A stretch of 64,000 bases of DNA from DAITBA01 sp036824005 (GTDB lineage Bacteria > Pseudomonadota > Gammaproteobacteria > Burkholderiales > Rhodocyclaceae): contig DAITBA010000001.1 of NCBI GenBank assembly GCA_036824005.1, positions 248,001 through 312,000 of the forward strand, given 5' to 3'. The translations under genes were made by a program, and so were the position numbers. Position 1 is the stretch's first letter, and the number at the start of each line of letters is the position of its first letter. Shown piece after piece: positions 51,580 to 61,180 of the stretch. The notes under the pieces were generated by a model. That model saw only the letters and a program-made list of their open reading frames with translations, did no database searches and had not been told where the DNA came from.

Positions 51580-52509
51580 TCATGTTACGCCGGCGGCATG
51601 GGCCTGGCGATCGGCATGGTAGCTGGATCGGACCATGGGCGCGCAGGCGGCGTGGGAAAAGCCGAGCACCGCGGCCTCCTGTTCGAATCGCCGGAACACG
51701 TCGGGGTGGACGTAGCGCTGCACCGGCAGGTGGTGGCCCGAGGGCGCGAGATATTGACCGATGGTGAGCATGTCCACATCTTGGGCGCGCAGATCGCGCA
51801 TGACCGCGATGATTTCTTCGTCGCTCTCGCCCAGCCCGACCATCAGGCCAGACTTCGTGGGAATGTCGGCGTGGCGCGCCTTGAACGCCTTCAGCAGCAG
51901 CAGGGAGTGGGCATAGTCGGCGCCCGGTCGCACCTGCTTGTACAGCCGCGGCACCGTCTCGAGATTGTGGTTCATGACGTCGGGCGGATTGCCGTCGAGA
52001 ATGTCGAGGGCGATGTCGAGGCGGCCGCGAAAGTCGGGCACCAGCACCTCGATCGTAGTAGCCGGCGAGTGCTCGCGCACAGCAGCGATGCAGTCGGCGA
52101 AATGCTGCGCGCCGCCGTCGCGCAGGTCGTCGCGATCCACGCTCGTGATGACGACGTAACGCAGCTTCAGCGCGGCGATGGTGCGCGCTAGATTGAGTGG
52201 CTCGTTGGCATCCGGCGGCTGCGGCTTGCCGTGGCCGACATCGCAGAACGGGCAGCGACGCGTGCACAGCTCGCCCAGGATCATGAATGTCGCCGTGCCC
52301 TGGCCGAAGCACTCGCCGATGTTGGGACAGGAGGCTTCCTCGCACACCGTGTGCAGTTCGTGCTGCCGCAAAATCTGCTTGATCTCGCCGAAACGCGTCG
52401 CATCGGACCCGGCCTTGACGCGGATCCACGCCGGTTTGCGCAGCGGCGCCTGGGGCACGATCTTGATCGGGATACGCGCCGTCTTGGCCTCGCCCTTCTG
52501 TTTGGTCAT
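51580..52509 (-). CDS. lipA: Lipoyl synthase
   Basis: About 309 residues. Radical-SAM enzyme inserting two sulfurs into protein-bound octanoyl groups. Auxiliary cluster CEEASCPNIGEC and radical-SAM CTRRCPFCDVG are both present, with the C-terminal serine ligand in RSSYHA. ATG 52509 is preferred; a GTG at 52533 is possible. It follows lipB by a 45-nt gap. Confidence 0.95.
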   Translation of the reverse strand: MTKQKGEAKTARIPIKIVPQAPLRKPAWIRVKAGSDATRFGEIKQILRQHELHTVCEEASCPNIGECFGQGTATFMILGELCTRRCPFCDVGHGKPQPPDANEPLNLARTIAALKLRYVVITSVDRDDLRDGGAQHFADCIAAVREHSPATTIEVLVPDFRGRLDIALDILDGNPPDVMNHNLETVPRLYKQVRPGADYAHSLLLLKAFKARHADIPTKSGLMVGLGESDEEIIAVMRDLRAQDVDMLTIGQYLAPSGHHLPVQRYVHPDVFRRFEQEAAVLGFSHAACAPMVRSSYHADRQAHAAGVT

Positions 52510-52554
52510 CTTGTTGTCCACGATCAGGATCACTCCGTTGTCGCAGAGGTTCCG

Positions 52555-53220
52555 TCAGTCCGAGTCGTCGTTCAGCATGCGCTGCAGTCGCAGCGCGAGC
52601 CTGTCCGCCACCACCGGCAGTGCATCGCCGACGCCGAGATCGGCAAGCTGGGTCACCCGCAATCCTCGATAGCCGCAAGGATTGATCGCCTCGAAGGGCG
52701 ACAGGTCCATGGCCACGTTGAGCGCCAGTCCATGGTAGCTGCAGCCGCGACGCACGCGCAATCCCAGGGCCGCGATCTTCGCACCGTCGACATAGACGCC
52801 CGGGGCGCCAGGGCGCCGCAGGCCGACGATGCCGTAGCCGGCGAGCAGATCGATCACCGCCTGTTCCATGCCGAAGACGAGTTCGCCGACCCTGAGGCGG
52901 CGCCGCGGCAGATCGATGAGAAGATATGCGACCAATTGCCCGGGTCCGTGGTAGGTAATCTGGCCGCCACGGTCGATGCGCACGACCGGAATGCCGTTGT
53001 CGCGCAACAGATGCTCCGGCTTGCCCGCCTGGCCCAGGGTGTAGATCGGCGCATGTTCGAGCAGCCACAGTTCGTCGGGCGTAGTGCTGTCGCGCTCGGC
53101 GGTGAAGCGCTGCATGGCATGCCAAGTGGGATCGTAGTCGACCTGCCCGAACCGGCGCAGGACGAGCCCCGGCAACGCGCGCGCGGGCGCGGGTATGACG
53201 TGCGATTCATCGGCCACCAC
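52555..53220 (-). CDS. lipB: Octanoyltransferase
   Basis: 221 residues. Moves octanoate from acyl-carrier protein to lipoyl domains. RGGQITYHGPGQLVAY, the lysine in GAKIAALGLR and the nucleophile cysteine in NPCGYRG are conserved. The GTG start at 53220 follows GAGGA with good spacing; the open frame extends upstream over the ybeD end but lacks conserved sequence there. Confidence 0.93.
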   Translation of the reverse strand: MVADESHVIPAPARALPGLVLRRFGQVDYDPTWHAMQRFTAERDSTTPDELWLLEHAPIYTLGQAGKPEHLLRDNGIPVVRIDRGGQITYHGPGQLVAYLLIDLPRRRLRVGELVFGMEQAVIDLLAGYGIVGLRRPGAPGVYVDGAKIAALGLRVRRGCSYHGLALNVAMDLSPFEAINPCGYRGLRVTQLADLGVGDALPVVADRLALRLQRMLNDDSD

Positions 53221-53243
53221 TTTGCGTTCCTCGCCCGCGCCGC

Positions 53244-53507
53244 CTACAGCACCACCTTCACCAGCGGATGCCCCGTCAGCTCGCGGTAGAGCGCATCGAG
53301 CTGATCCCGGGACTGGGCGCGTATGGTGCACGTGAGGCTGATATAGTTACCCTGGCTCGAGCCGCGCATCTCCATGCCCGCGGCATCGAAGTCGGGCGCA
53401 TGGCGCTGCACCACGGTGAGTATCTCCTGAGCAAATCCCGCCGCCGTGCGTCCCATGATCTTGATGGGAAAGTCGCACGGAAACTCGAGCAGGCTGTCGT
53501 CGCCCAC
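53244..53507 (-). CDS. ybeD: YbeD/DUF493 family protein
   Basis: 87 residues, the usual family length: LLEFPCDFPIKIMG and GNYISLTCTI are signatures. A possible allosteric or lipoate-linked regulator, as it is nearly always beside lipB. The GTG start directly follows the dat stop (TAG-GTG). Confidence 0.9.
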   Translation of the reverse strand: MGDDSLLEFPCDFPIKIMGRTAAGFAQEILTVVQRHAPDFDAAGMEMRGSSQGNYISLTCTIRAQSRDQLDALYRELTGHPLVKVVL

Positions 53508-54371
53508 CTACGCCGCCACTTCGCCGCGCATGACCGTCGCCTTGAAGGTCTGGTACCAGCCGTGCATCTTCGCCGCGACCGGGCCAGGACGGCCATCGCC
53601 GACGGCGCGCCCATCGAGCCGCGTGATCGGCAGCACCTCCTTAGTCGACGAGGTCATCCAGATCTCGTCCGCCGATCGTACCTCCGCTTCGCTGATGTCG
53701 CGCACCTCGTGGGGCAGCCCGTGGGCCACCGCTAGCTCGAGCACGACGTCATAGGTGATGCCCGGTAGCATGAGATGGCTCTTCGGCGGCGCCAGCAGCA
53801 GGCCGTTCCTGACGATGAAGATGTTGCTCGCCGCGCCCTCGGTGAGAAAACCGTCGCGAAAAAGCACCGTCTCGACGCCGCCGGCATCCACCGCCAATTG
53901 GCGCAGCAGACAGTTGGCGAGCAGCGCCGTTGTCTTGAGGTCACAGCGCAGCCAGCGGTAGTCCGGCGCGCTCACCGCGGCGACACCGTTTTCCCGTTGC
54001 GCCGCCGGCGGCGTAGTCAAGGGCGAACTCATGACGAACACAGTCGCGGCGACATTGAGAGGAAAAGCGTGATCGCGCTTGGTGTCGGCGCCGCGCGTCA
54101 CCTGCAGGTAGACCGACTGATCCTCGGGTTCGTTGCGCGCCACCACCTCGCCGATCAGGCGCGACCACGCGTCGACGTCGTAGGGATTGGCGAGACGGAT
54201 GCCGTCCAGGGTGCGCTGCAGACGCTGCAGATGCTCCGCCAGGCGGAACGGCCGGCGCGAATACACCGGAATCACTTCGTAGGCGCCATCGCCGAACAGG
54301 AAGCCGCGGTCCATGGGCGAGATCTTCGCCTCGCCGAGCGGCATGAAGCAACCGTTGAGAAAGACGGTCAT
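53508..54371 (-). CDS. dat: D-amino-acid transaminase (class IV PLP)
   Basis: 287 residues. PLP lysine in CDLKTTALLAN, and SPMDRGFLFGDGAYEVIPVY, GFLTEGAASNIF and DEIWMTSSTKEVLPI are class IV blocks. Makes D-Glu/D-Ala precursors or related D-amino acids for the wall, consistent with the neighbouring dacC and rod genes. AGGAG lies five bases before ATG 54371, 8 nt after the dacC stop. Confidence 0.9.
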   Translation of the reverse strand: MTVFLNGCFMPLGEAKISPMDRGFLFGDGAYEVIPVYSRRPFRLAEHLQRLQRTLDGIRLANPYDVDAWSRLIGEVVARNEPEDQSVYLQVTRGADTKRDHAFPLNVAATVFVMSSPLTTPPAAQRENGVAAVSAPDYRWLRCDLKTTALLANCLLRQLAVDAGGVETVLFRDGFLTEGAASNIFIVRNGLLLAPPKSHLMLPGITYDVVLELAVAHGLPHEVRDISEAEVRSADEIWMTSSTKEVLPITRLDGRAVGDGRPGPVAAKMHGWYQTFKATVMRGEVAA

Positions 54372-54379
54372 CGATGCTC

Positions 54380-55504
54380 CTACTGTAGCCAGAGGCGGAC
54401 GGTGTCCCACGCCCGGCCGAAGAAGCCGGCGGCCGGGACGCTGTCGAGCGCGACGACGGAATACTCGCCCAGCGGCTTGTCTTCGATCATGAGTTTCATG
54501 GTGCCCACCGGCTGCCCGGCGCTGATCGGCGCCACCAAGGGCTGGGCGCTGACCAGATCGGTCTTGAGCTTTTCCGCTTGCCCCTTGGGCAGCGAGAGCA
54601 CGAGATCGGTGAGGAATCCGGCCTTCACCGTCTTCGCCTCGCCCTTGAAGACCTTGAACTCGCTCACCGGCTGGCTCTTGGCATACAACTGAACCGAGTC
54701 GTAGAACTGGAAGCCGAAGTTGAGCAGCTTCTGGGATTCCTGGGCGCGCACCGAATCGGAGGCGGTGCCCAGCACCACCGAGATCAGCCGCCGCGGACCG
54801 CGCTTGGCGGAGGCAATGAGGCAATAGCCCGCCGCCTCGGTGTGCCCGGTCTTCACGCCATCCACCGTCGGGTCGAGCCACAGCAGGCGGTTGCGGTTGG
54901 GCTGCTTAATCTTGTTGTAGGTGTATTCCTTCTCGGAGTACAGGGGATAGAAGTCGGGAAAATCGCGGATCAGCGCCGCCACCAGCGTCACCAGATCGCG
55001 CGCGGTGGTGTAGTGCTGCGGCTCCGTCAGGCCGGTGGAGTTGGTGTAGTGGGTGCTCTTCAGCCCCAGACGCTGCGCCTCGCGGTTCATCAACTGGGCG
55101 AACGCCTCCTCGGAGCCGGCGATGGCCTCGGCCAGAGCGATGCAGGCGTCATTGCCCGACTGCACGATCATGCCGCGCAGCAGTTCCTCCACCGTCACCG
55201 GCGTCTTCAGGTCGATGAACATGCGCGAGCCCGGCGCCTTCCACGCCCGCTGCGACACCGGCACCGTCTGGTTGAGGGCGAGTGTCTTCTGCTTCAGGGC
55301 GGCAAAGGTCAGATAGGCAGTCATGAGCTTGGTCAGCGACGCCGGATCGATACGCTCGTCCGGACCCTGGCTCGCCAGCAACTGACCGGACGTTTGGTCG
55401 TAGAGCAACCAGGACTTCGCCGCCACGCTCGGCGGCTGCGGCACGGACTGGGCGTGAACAACGGCGGACAAGCACAGCGCCGCGAGGAGAACCACGAACT
55501 TCAT
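54380..55504 (-). CDS. dacC: D-alanyl-D-alanine carboxypeptidase (PBP5/6 type)
   Basis: 374 residues. Signal peptide (VVLLAALCLSAVVHA); active site SLTKLM, SGNDAC and KTGHT; C-terminal PBP5-type beta domain and amphipathic anchor (FFGRAWDTVRLWLQ). Trims pentapeptides in the periplasm. The gap upstream (55505-55700) shows no feature. Confidence 0.93.
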   Translation of the reverse strand: MKFVVLLAALCLSAVVHAQSVPQPPSVAAKSWLLYDQTSGQLLASQGPDERIDPASLTKLMTAYLTFAALKQKTLALNQTVPVSQRAWKAPGSRMFIDLKTPVTVEELLRGMIVQSGNDACIALAEAIAGSEEAFAQLMNREAQRLGLKSTHYTNSTGLTEPQHYTTARDLVTLVAALIRDFPDFYPLYSEKEYTYNKIKQPNRNRLLWLDPTVDGVKTGHTEAAGYCLIASAKRGPRRLISVVLGTASDSVRAQESQKLLNFGFQFYDSVQLYAKSQPVSEFKVFKGEAKTVKAGFLTDLVLSLPKGQAEKLKTDLVSAQPLVAPISAGQPVGTMKLMIEDKPLGEYSVVALDSVPAAGFFGRAWDTVRLWLQ

Positions 55505-55700
55505 CGGGAAACGGAAGCAGGCGGGAAAGGGCGAATTATAGCAAAGGGCGTAGTGCTTCCCGTCTGTGAGACGGCGGCTTAGACAACTCCCTACGAAGTC
55601 TGGACCCTACTCAAATAGGCGCTCGCCGCTGACGCCAAGCCACGGGCAACGCATGGCAGTGCGGGTCGGGTACCGAATTCGGTCGTGAAATCGCCATCTC

Positions 55701-56417
55701 CTAACCGGGTGACTGACTGCTCTCTTGACCCGGTGCCAACCGCGTCCGCCGCTGCGTCGGTCGACCCTCTTGAAGCATCGCACGCAAACGCTTGCCATCG
55801 ATCAACTCGATGTTGCGCCCCTCGGCGAAGCCATGGGCTTCCTTGGAAAACGTGCCCGATGTAACCACGAACCCCCCGACCGCGCCCTGCGCCGCCATGA
55901 CGCCGTACAACTCACGCACAATCGCCACGCCGACCCTCTGCGCGCGCCAGTGCTTGCATTGCACGAGATGCCGTTCGTCGTTTTTGGAAAGCACCAAGTC
56001 GATACCCCCATCTGGCCCGTCGGCGCCGGTTTCGGCCACGGCAAAGCCCCGGCGGCGGAATGCCTCACCAATTAGCGCCTCGAACTCGCGCCAGTTCATT
56101 GAACCAACAGCGGTGGCACCGCCGCTCGTAGCCAGCGCATGCAAACTCTGGCGTTTCGAACGGCGCGCATATGACACCCCCGCGCCCACCAGGAGCACAA
56201 GCGGCACGATGTACTGCAAGACAGAAGCAAACGTCTTGAAGAGCTGCCTTTGCACAAAATCACCCATCTGGCCGGCAGCCGTCGGATTAGGTGCGCTAAT
56301 CCCGGCGACTGCGTGTAGCCCAAGATAGGAAACCAATGCAAGGGCAACGCCGGCCCACCAGGGAAGACGAACTGCAATCTCCATCAGGTCATCGAGAAGT
56401 CCAGTACGGCGTGCCAT
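55701..56417 (-). CDS. Mrr-like restriction endonuclease domain with membrane helices
   Basis: 238 residues. Two N-terminal membrane helices (~18-36 and ~62-82) precede a PD-(D/E)xK nuclease fold: NWREFEALIGEAFRRRGF, then GADGPDGGIDLVL with the catalytic aspartate, and HLVQCKHW with the QxK. Mrr-cat family; in others such proteins cleave modified or stressed DNA. GAGGA precedes ATG 56417. It interrupts the otherwise conserved rlpA-dacC order and has its own promoter, which suggests insertion. Confidence 0.82.
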   Translation of the reverse strand: MARRTGLLDDLMEIAVRLPWWAGVALALVSYLGLHAVAGISAPNPTAAGQMGDFVQRQLFKTFASVLQYIVPLVLLVGAGVSYARRSKRQSLHALATSGGATAVGSMNWREFEALIGEAFRRRGFAVAETGADGPDGGIDLVLSKNDERHLVQCKHWRAQRVGVAIVRELYGVMAAQGAVGGFVVTSGTFSKEAHGFAEGRNIELIDGKRLRAMLQEGRPTQRRTRLAPGQESSQSPG

Positions 56418-56496
56418 TTCGTTTCCTCGCAAACAATGGTGACTCGCAATTCGAACTGTGCGCGTCCACGCAAGCATCCTGCGGTGCGCCGGCCAT

Positions 56497-56525
56497 ATTC
56501 TATCACATGGTCATGCGAGGTCTAA
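56497..56525 (-). promoter_or_regulatory. Putative sigma-70 promoter for the Mrr-like gene
   Basis: On the minus strand TTAGAC (-35; plus 56520-56525), 17-nt spacer, TAGAAT (-10; plus 56497-56502), about 75 nt before ATG 56417. Good match. Confidence 0.55.
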
Positions 56526-56597
56526 CTTGTTTGCATAGAATAGTCGGATACTCAGGGGGCTGCAGAATGTCACAGATCGTTCAGCCGCGAATTCAAA

Positions 56598-57644
56598 TCA
56601 CCGCTGAATCACCATCGGCTGGACCTTCAGCGCTTCGCGCACCCGATCGGCGATGCTAGTGGCTTCCTGCTTCGTCGCGTAGGGGCCCAGGTGCAGGCGG
56701 AACTTGCCGTCGCCGGCGATGACGAGCAGCTTCTCCGCGACGCTGCCCAACTCGCGTAGAACGCGGGCGCGGAAGCTCTCCGCCAGCTCGCTGGTGGAAA
56801 AGGCGCCGAGCTGCAGGTAATGGCGCACCGGCGCCGCGGCAGAATCGGCGGACTTCTGTGACGCGCTCGCGTCGTTGGCGAACCCGGCGATGGGGTCGGC
56901 ATTCGCGGCCCCGCCAGCCTCGGCGACAGGTAACGCAGCGACGGGCGCAGGCGCTGCGCCGACCGGGGCGGCATTCGGCGCGCCCGTCGCCTTGCCCGCC
57001 GCGCCCTTCGACCCCGCCGCCGCGGCGATCATGATGTCGTCGGCAACGACGCTCTCGACTTCCACCAGCGTGCTGCCGTTGGCGATATAGCCGAGCTTGT
57101 GCGCCGCCGTGTAGGACAGGTCGATAATGCGGTTGGAATGGAAGGGTCCGCGGTCGTTCACGCGCACCACCACCGATTTGCCGTTGGCGACGTTGGTCAC
57201 CCGGGCATAGCTGGGGATGGGCAGGGTGGGGTGCGCGGCGGTCATGGCGTACATGTCGTAGGGTTCGCCGCTGGAAGTCTTCTGGCCGTGGAAACGCTTG
57301 CCGTACCAGCTCGCGATGCCCCGCGCCTTGTAAGGTTTCAGCCCCGTCGCCGGCACGTAGTCGCGCCCGAAGACGGAATAGGGGTTGTTGGCGAACCTGT
57401 GCAGGGCCTCGGGCCGCGGCTCGGCGTCGGGAATGGTGTCGAGATTGGCCGGCGGATTGTCGCCCGGGCCGTCGTCCAGGTAGTAGCCGCCGCGCCGCTC
57501 CGCGCTCGGAGGGGCGGCGGGCGATGGTGACCGTGTCTGCGTCGTCGCCTCCGGGCCGGAGGCGGGCCGCGGCGGCTGGCTACCGCAGGCGGCGAGCAGC
57601 GCCGGAAGCGCCAGGCACAGGGCAGTGCGGACGAGCGCGCTCAC
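56598..57644 (-). CDS. rlpA: RlpA septal-ring lytic transglycosylase lipoprotein with SPOR domain
   Basis: 348 residues. Lipobox LLAAC at the N-terminus; double-psi barrel RlpA domain (GIASWYGKRFHGQKTSSGE, VNDRGPF); Ala/Pro linker; C-terminal SPOR domain (YLQLGAFSTSELAESF) that targets denuded septal glycan. GTG 57644 overlaps the rodA stop (GTGA). Confidence 0.92.
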   Translation of the reverse strand: MSALVRTALCLALPALLAACGSQPPRPASGPEATTQTRSPSPAAPPSAERRGGYYLDDGPGDNPPANLDTIPDAEPRPEALHRFANNPYSVFGRDYVPATGLKPYKARGIASWYGKRFHGQKTSSGEPYDMYAMTAAHPTLPIPSYARVTNVANGKSVVVRVNDRGPFHSNRIIDLSYTAAHKLGYIANGSTLVEVESVVADDIMIAAAAGSKGAAGKATGAPNAAPVGAAPAPVAALPVAEAGGAANADPIAGFANDASASQKSADSAAAPVRHYLQLGAFSTSELAESFRARVLRELGSVAEKLLVIAGDGKFRLHLGPYATKQEATSIADRVREALKVQPMVIQR

Positions 57645-58738
57645 TTGGTCACCAGCATCCGCGAACGATGGATGCTCATCAGGATGCCCAATCCGAGAAA
57701 CAGCGTCACCAGGGCTGTGCCGCCGTAGCTGATGAAAGGCAGCGGCACGCCCACCACCGGCAGGATGCCGCTGACCATGCCCATATTGACGAAGGCATAG
57801 GTGAAGAAGATGAGCGTGATGCCGCCGGCGAGCAGGCGCGAGAACAGGGTGGGCGCGTGGGCAGCGATCATCAGCCCCCGCGTGACCAGCGCGAAGTAGA
57901 GCAGCAGCAGGAAGACGTTGCCGAGCAGGCCGAACTCCTCGGAGAAGACGGCGAAGATGAAATCGGTATGCCGTTCGGGGATGAACTCGAGGTGCGCCTG
58001 CGTGCCCTTGAGCCAGCCCTTGCCAACGACGCCGCCCGAGCCCACGGCGATGGTGGACTGGATGATGTGATAGCCGGCGCCCAGCGGGTCGGAGCTGGGG
58101 TCGAGCAGGGTCAGGATGCGTCGGCGCTGATAGTCGTGCAGCATGGTCCACGCGAAGGGCAGGCAGGCCGCGCCGGCGACGCCCAGACCGATGATGACTT
58201 TCCAGCTCAGGCCAGCGAAGAATATGACGTAGAAGCCGGCCGCCGCCACCAGCACCGCCGTGCCCAGATCGGGCTGGCGCGCGATCATCGCCACCGGCAC
58301 CAGGAGGATCAAGGTCGCCAGGGCGAAGTGGCGCAGCTTGAGCGCCGCCTCGCGCTGGTGGAAGTACCAGGCCAGCATCAGCGGCATGGCGATCTTCATC
58401 ATTTCCGATGGCTGGATGCGCGCCACGCCGAGGTTGAGCCAGCGCCGCGCGCCCTTGGTGACGTCGCCGAACAGCCACACGGCGATCAGCAGCAGCAGGC
58501 CCAGGACATACACCGGCAGCGCGAAGCGCTGCATCGTCCGCGGCGGCACCTGGATTGCCAGCCACATGACCAGCACGGCTACGCCGAGATTGATGAGTTG
58601 GGCGTTGAAGCGGCCGGGCGTGTCGGTGCTGGCGCTGTAGACCGCCGCCAGGCCCGTCGCCATCAGCAGGGCGACGATCAGCAGCAGCGGGCCGTCGAGC
58701 CCGCCGACGAGCCTCGCCCAGATGCGGTTAATCTCCAC
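57641..58738 (-). CDS. rodA: RodA SEDS peptidoglycan glycosyltransferase
   Basis: 365 residues and about ten membrane helices. SEDS motifs GARRWLNLG, QPSEMMKIA, RQPDLGTA, FIPERHTDFIFAVFSEEFG and GVPLPFISYGG are intact. Polymerises glycan in the elongasome with PBP2. GTG 58738 lies inside the end of mrdA (11-nt overlap). Confidence 0.95.
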   Translation of the reverse strand: MEINRIWARLVGGLDGPLLLIVALLMATGLAAVYSASTDTPGRFNAQLINLGVAVLVMWLAIQVPPRTMQRFALPVYVLGLLLLIAVWLFGDVTKGARRWLNLGVARIQPSEMMKIAMPLMLAWYFHQREAALKLRHFALATLILLVPVAMIARQPDLGTAVLVAAAGFYVIFFAGLSWKVIIGLGVAGAACLPFAWTMLHDYQRRRILTLLDPSSDPLGAGYHIIQSTIAVGSGGVVGKGWLKGTQAHLEFIPERHTDFIFAVFSEEFGLLGNVFLLLLYFALVTRGLMIAAHAPTLFSRLLAGGITLIFFTYAFVNMGMVSGILPVVGVPLPFISYGGTALVTLFLGLGILMSIHRSRMLVTK

Positions 58739-60629
58739 CGTCGGCCTCCGCTGTTTCGGGCGTTTCGATCTCTTTTGCCGGCTCCTTGGGCAGCTTGCCG
58801 AGCAGGTAGTAGTCGAACACCTGGCGCGCGATCGGCGCCGCCGACTGGGCACCGAAGCCGCCGTTTTCCACCAGCACGGCAAGCGCGATGGTGGGCTTGT
58901 CCGCCGGCGCGTAGGCGATAAACAGGGCGTGGTCGCGGTGTTCCTTCTTCACGCGCGACTCCACGTACTTCTCGCCCTGCTTCATGCCGATGACCTGGGC
59001 CGTGCCGGTCTTGCCCGCGGCCACGTATTCGGCGCCGGCGAAGGCGCGGGCCCCCGTGCCTTCCTTGTTGACGCCGACCATGGCGTTTTTGATGACGGCA
59101 ATGTGCTCGGGCTTGAGCGGAATGCGCTTGCGCGGCTCCGGTTCGATGAAGGTCTTCACCCCGGTCTTGCGGTTCTCGATATATTTGACGAGATGCGGCC
59201 GGTACATGACGCCGTCGTTGGCCAGAGTGGCCATCGCCTGCGCCAGCTGCACCGGCGTGTAGGCATTGTAGCCTTGGCCGATGCCGATACTGATGGTCTC
59301 GCCCGGGTACCACTTCTGCTTGAAGCGCTTCATCTTCCATTCCTGCGATGGCAGCACGCCACGCGATTCGCCCTCGATGTCGATGCCCGTCGGGCTGCCG
59401 AATCCGAACTGGCCCATGAAGCCGGCGATGGCGTCGATGCCCATGTCGTTGGCGAGCCGGTAGTAATAGGTGTCGCAGGAGACGACGATGGATTTGTGCA
59501 TGTCCACCGAGCCATGGCCGCCGACCTTGTCGTCACGGAAGCGATGGTTGCCGAAGTCGAAATAGCCCGGATCGCTGATCGCCTGCTGCGGCGTGCGCTT
59601 GCCCAGCTCCAGCGCCGCCAGCGCCATGTAGGGCTTGAACGTGGAGCCGGGTGGGTAGGCACCGTTCAGGGCACGGTTGAGCATGGGACGGTCGGGCGAG
59701 TTGTTGAGCGCATCCCAGTTCTGCGGGTCGATGCCGTCCACGAACAGGTTGGGGTCGTAGCGCGGCACACTCACCAGTGCCAGGATGCCGCCGCTGGACG
59801 GTTCGATCGCCACGAGCGCGCCACGGCGGTCACCAAAGGCCTTTTCCGCCATGTCCTGCAACTTCACGTCCAAGCTCAGTGTCAGATCCGAGCCTTGCAC
59901 TGGCGCCACGCGCGACAGCGAGCGCAGCGCCCGCCCGCCGGCGTCCACCTCGACCTGCTCGAAGCCCGTGTCGCCGTGCAGATCGTATTCGTACTTCTGC
60001 TCAAGGCCCGTCTTGCCGAAGTGATCGGTGCCGCGGTAGTTCGCGGAGAGGCCCTCCAACTCGATGCGCTCCAGATCCTTGTCGGTGACGCGACCGATAT
60101 AGCCGAGGACATGGGCGGCGACTTCCCCCATGGGATACTGGCGGAACAGCCGCGCCTTGACCTCGACGCCGGGAAAACGATACCGTTGGGCAACGAAGCG
60201 CGCCACCTCGTCGTCGCTCAGCCGGTTGCGGATGGGCAGGCTGTCGAAGCTTTTGCCCTCCTCCATCAGGCGCTTGAAACGCTTGCGATCCTTTGGCTGG
60301 ATGTCGATCAGCGTCGCCAGCTCGTCGATGGTCGCGTCCAGATTCGCCACTTGGTCAGGAATGATTTCCAGCGTGTAGGCCGAGTAGTTGCGCGCCAGGG
60401 TCACACCATTGCGATCGACGATCAGCCCGCGCGGCGGCACGATGGGCAGGAGCGCTATGCGGTTTTCCTCGGCGCGGGTGTGGTAGTAGTCGTGCTGATA
60501 AACCTGCAGAAAGACGAAGCGGGCGAGCAGGGCGCCGAACAACAGGAACACGAACGTGCCCGCGATCCCCAGGCGGACACGGAATCGATGCAGCTCCTGT
60601 TCCGGGTTCTTGAATTCGGACGGGCGCAT
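58728..60629 (-). CDS. mrdA: Penicillin-binding protein 2
   Basis: About 633 residues. N-terminal helix, dimerisation domain, and transpeptidase with STFK (PPGSTFKPYMA), SCD (VVSCDTYYY) and KTGTAQ all intact, in contrast to the degenerate PBP1C-like protein at 14465. ATG 60629 chosen; a GTG at 60656 overlaps the mreD stop and is the alternative. Confidence 0.95.
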   Translation of the reverse strand: MRPSEFKNPEQELHRFRVRLGIAGTFVFLLFGALLARFVFLQVYQHDYYHTRAEENRIALLPIVPPRGLIVDRNGVTLARNYSAYTLEIIPDQVANLDATIDELATLIDIQPKDRKRFKRLMEEGKSFDSLPIRNRLSDDEVARFVAQRYRFPGVEVKARLFRQYPMGEVAAHVLGYIGRVTDKDLERIELEGLSANYRGTDHFGKTGLEQKYEYDLHGDTGFEQVEVDAGGRALRSLSRVAPVQGSDLTLSLDVKLQDMAEKAFGDRRGALVAIEPSSGGILALVSVPRYDPNLFVDGIDPQNWDALNNSPDRPMLNRALNGAYPPGSTFKPYMALAALELGKRTPQQAISDPGYFDFGNHRFRDDKVGGHGSVDMHKSIVVSCDTYYYRLANDMGIDAIAGFMGQFGFGSPTGIDIEGESRGVLPSQEWKMKRFKQKWYPGETISIGIGQGYNAYTPVQLAQAMATLANDGVMYRPHLVKYIENRKTGVKTFIEPEPRKRIPLKPEHIAVIKNAMVGVNKEGTGARAFAGAEYVAAGKTGTAQVIGMKQGEKYVESRVKKEHRDHALFIAYAPADKPTIALAVLVENGGFGAQSAAPIARQVFDYYLLGKLPKEPAKEIETPETAEADGGD

Positions 60630-60655
60630 GTCAACGACGTGAGGGGTACGCCTCA

Positions 60656-61177
60656 CTAAATCGGCCGGTTCTCATCCTTCTCCACCGGCTGGTACTGGGG
60701 CAGCAGCAGCACAAAGGTCAACGGCACCCAGAGCAGCGTCGCGGTGAAGCTGGACAGGAAGTAGCTCCAGCCCGGAAACTCGCTGCCGGCGATCAGGCGC
60801 ACCAGCACCACGACCACCTGCATCCCCAGCAGCAGCGGCAGGATGTGCAGGGCCTGCTGCAGCAGCGGAAACCACAGGATGCGCCGGCTCAGGCTCGCGG
60901 CACCGTAGGCGACGAGCACGTAGGCCAAGGCATGCTGGCCCATGAGACTAGCATCGACCACGTCCATGGCAATGCCCAGCACGAATGCCCAGAGCATGCC
61001 TACGCGCAGCGGTTCGCGCACGCTCCAGAAGGCCAGCACCAGCGCCACCCAGTCCGGCACCCCGGGCAGGCGTCCAAGGGGAACCATGTTGAGCATCAAC
61101 GCCGCGGCCAGGCTGAAGATGATGAACCACTGCTTCACCGGCAGGAGGATGCGCTGCGAGCGATGGGTCGGTTGCAT
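60656..61177 (-). CDS. mreD: Rod-shape-determining protein MreD
   Basis: 173 residues with five or six membrane helices. GVPDWVALVLAFWSVREP and GIAMDVVDASLMGQHALAY are family blocks. Elongasome membrane subunit; 3 nt downstream of mreC. Confidence 0.93.
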   Translation of the reverse strand: MQPTHRSQRILLPVKQWFIIFSLAAALMLNMVPLGRLPGVPDWVALVLAFWSVREPLRVGMLWAFVLGIAMDVVDASLMGQHALAYVLVAYGAASLSRRILWFPLLQQALHILPLLLGMQVVVVLVRLIAGSEFPGWSYFLSSFTATLLWVPLTFVLLLPQYQPVEKDENRPI

Positions 61178-61180
61178 CGG

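Noticed and set aside
53508..54881. 457-codon version of the transaminase gene
   Set aside because: The extra 170 codons overlap dacC out of frame and lack conserved sequence; ATG 54371 has AGGAG.
57524..58921. 465-codon open frame antisense to rodA
   Set aside because: Low-complexity Gln/His/Arg product opposite a conserved membrane protein.
58722..60659. 645-codon open frame antisense to mrdA
   Set aside because: Same artefact: it covers PBP2 exactly and has no recognisable domain.
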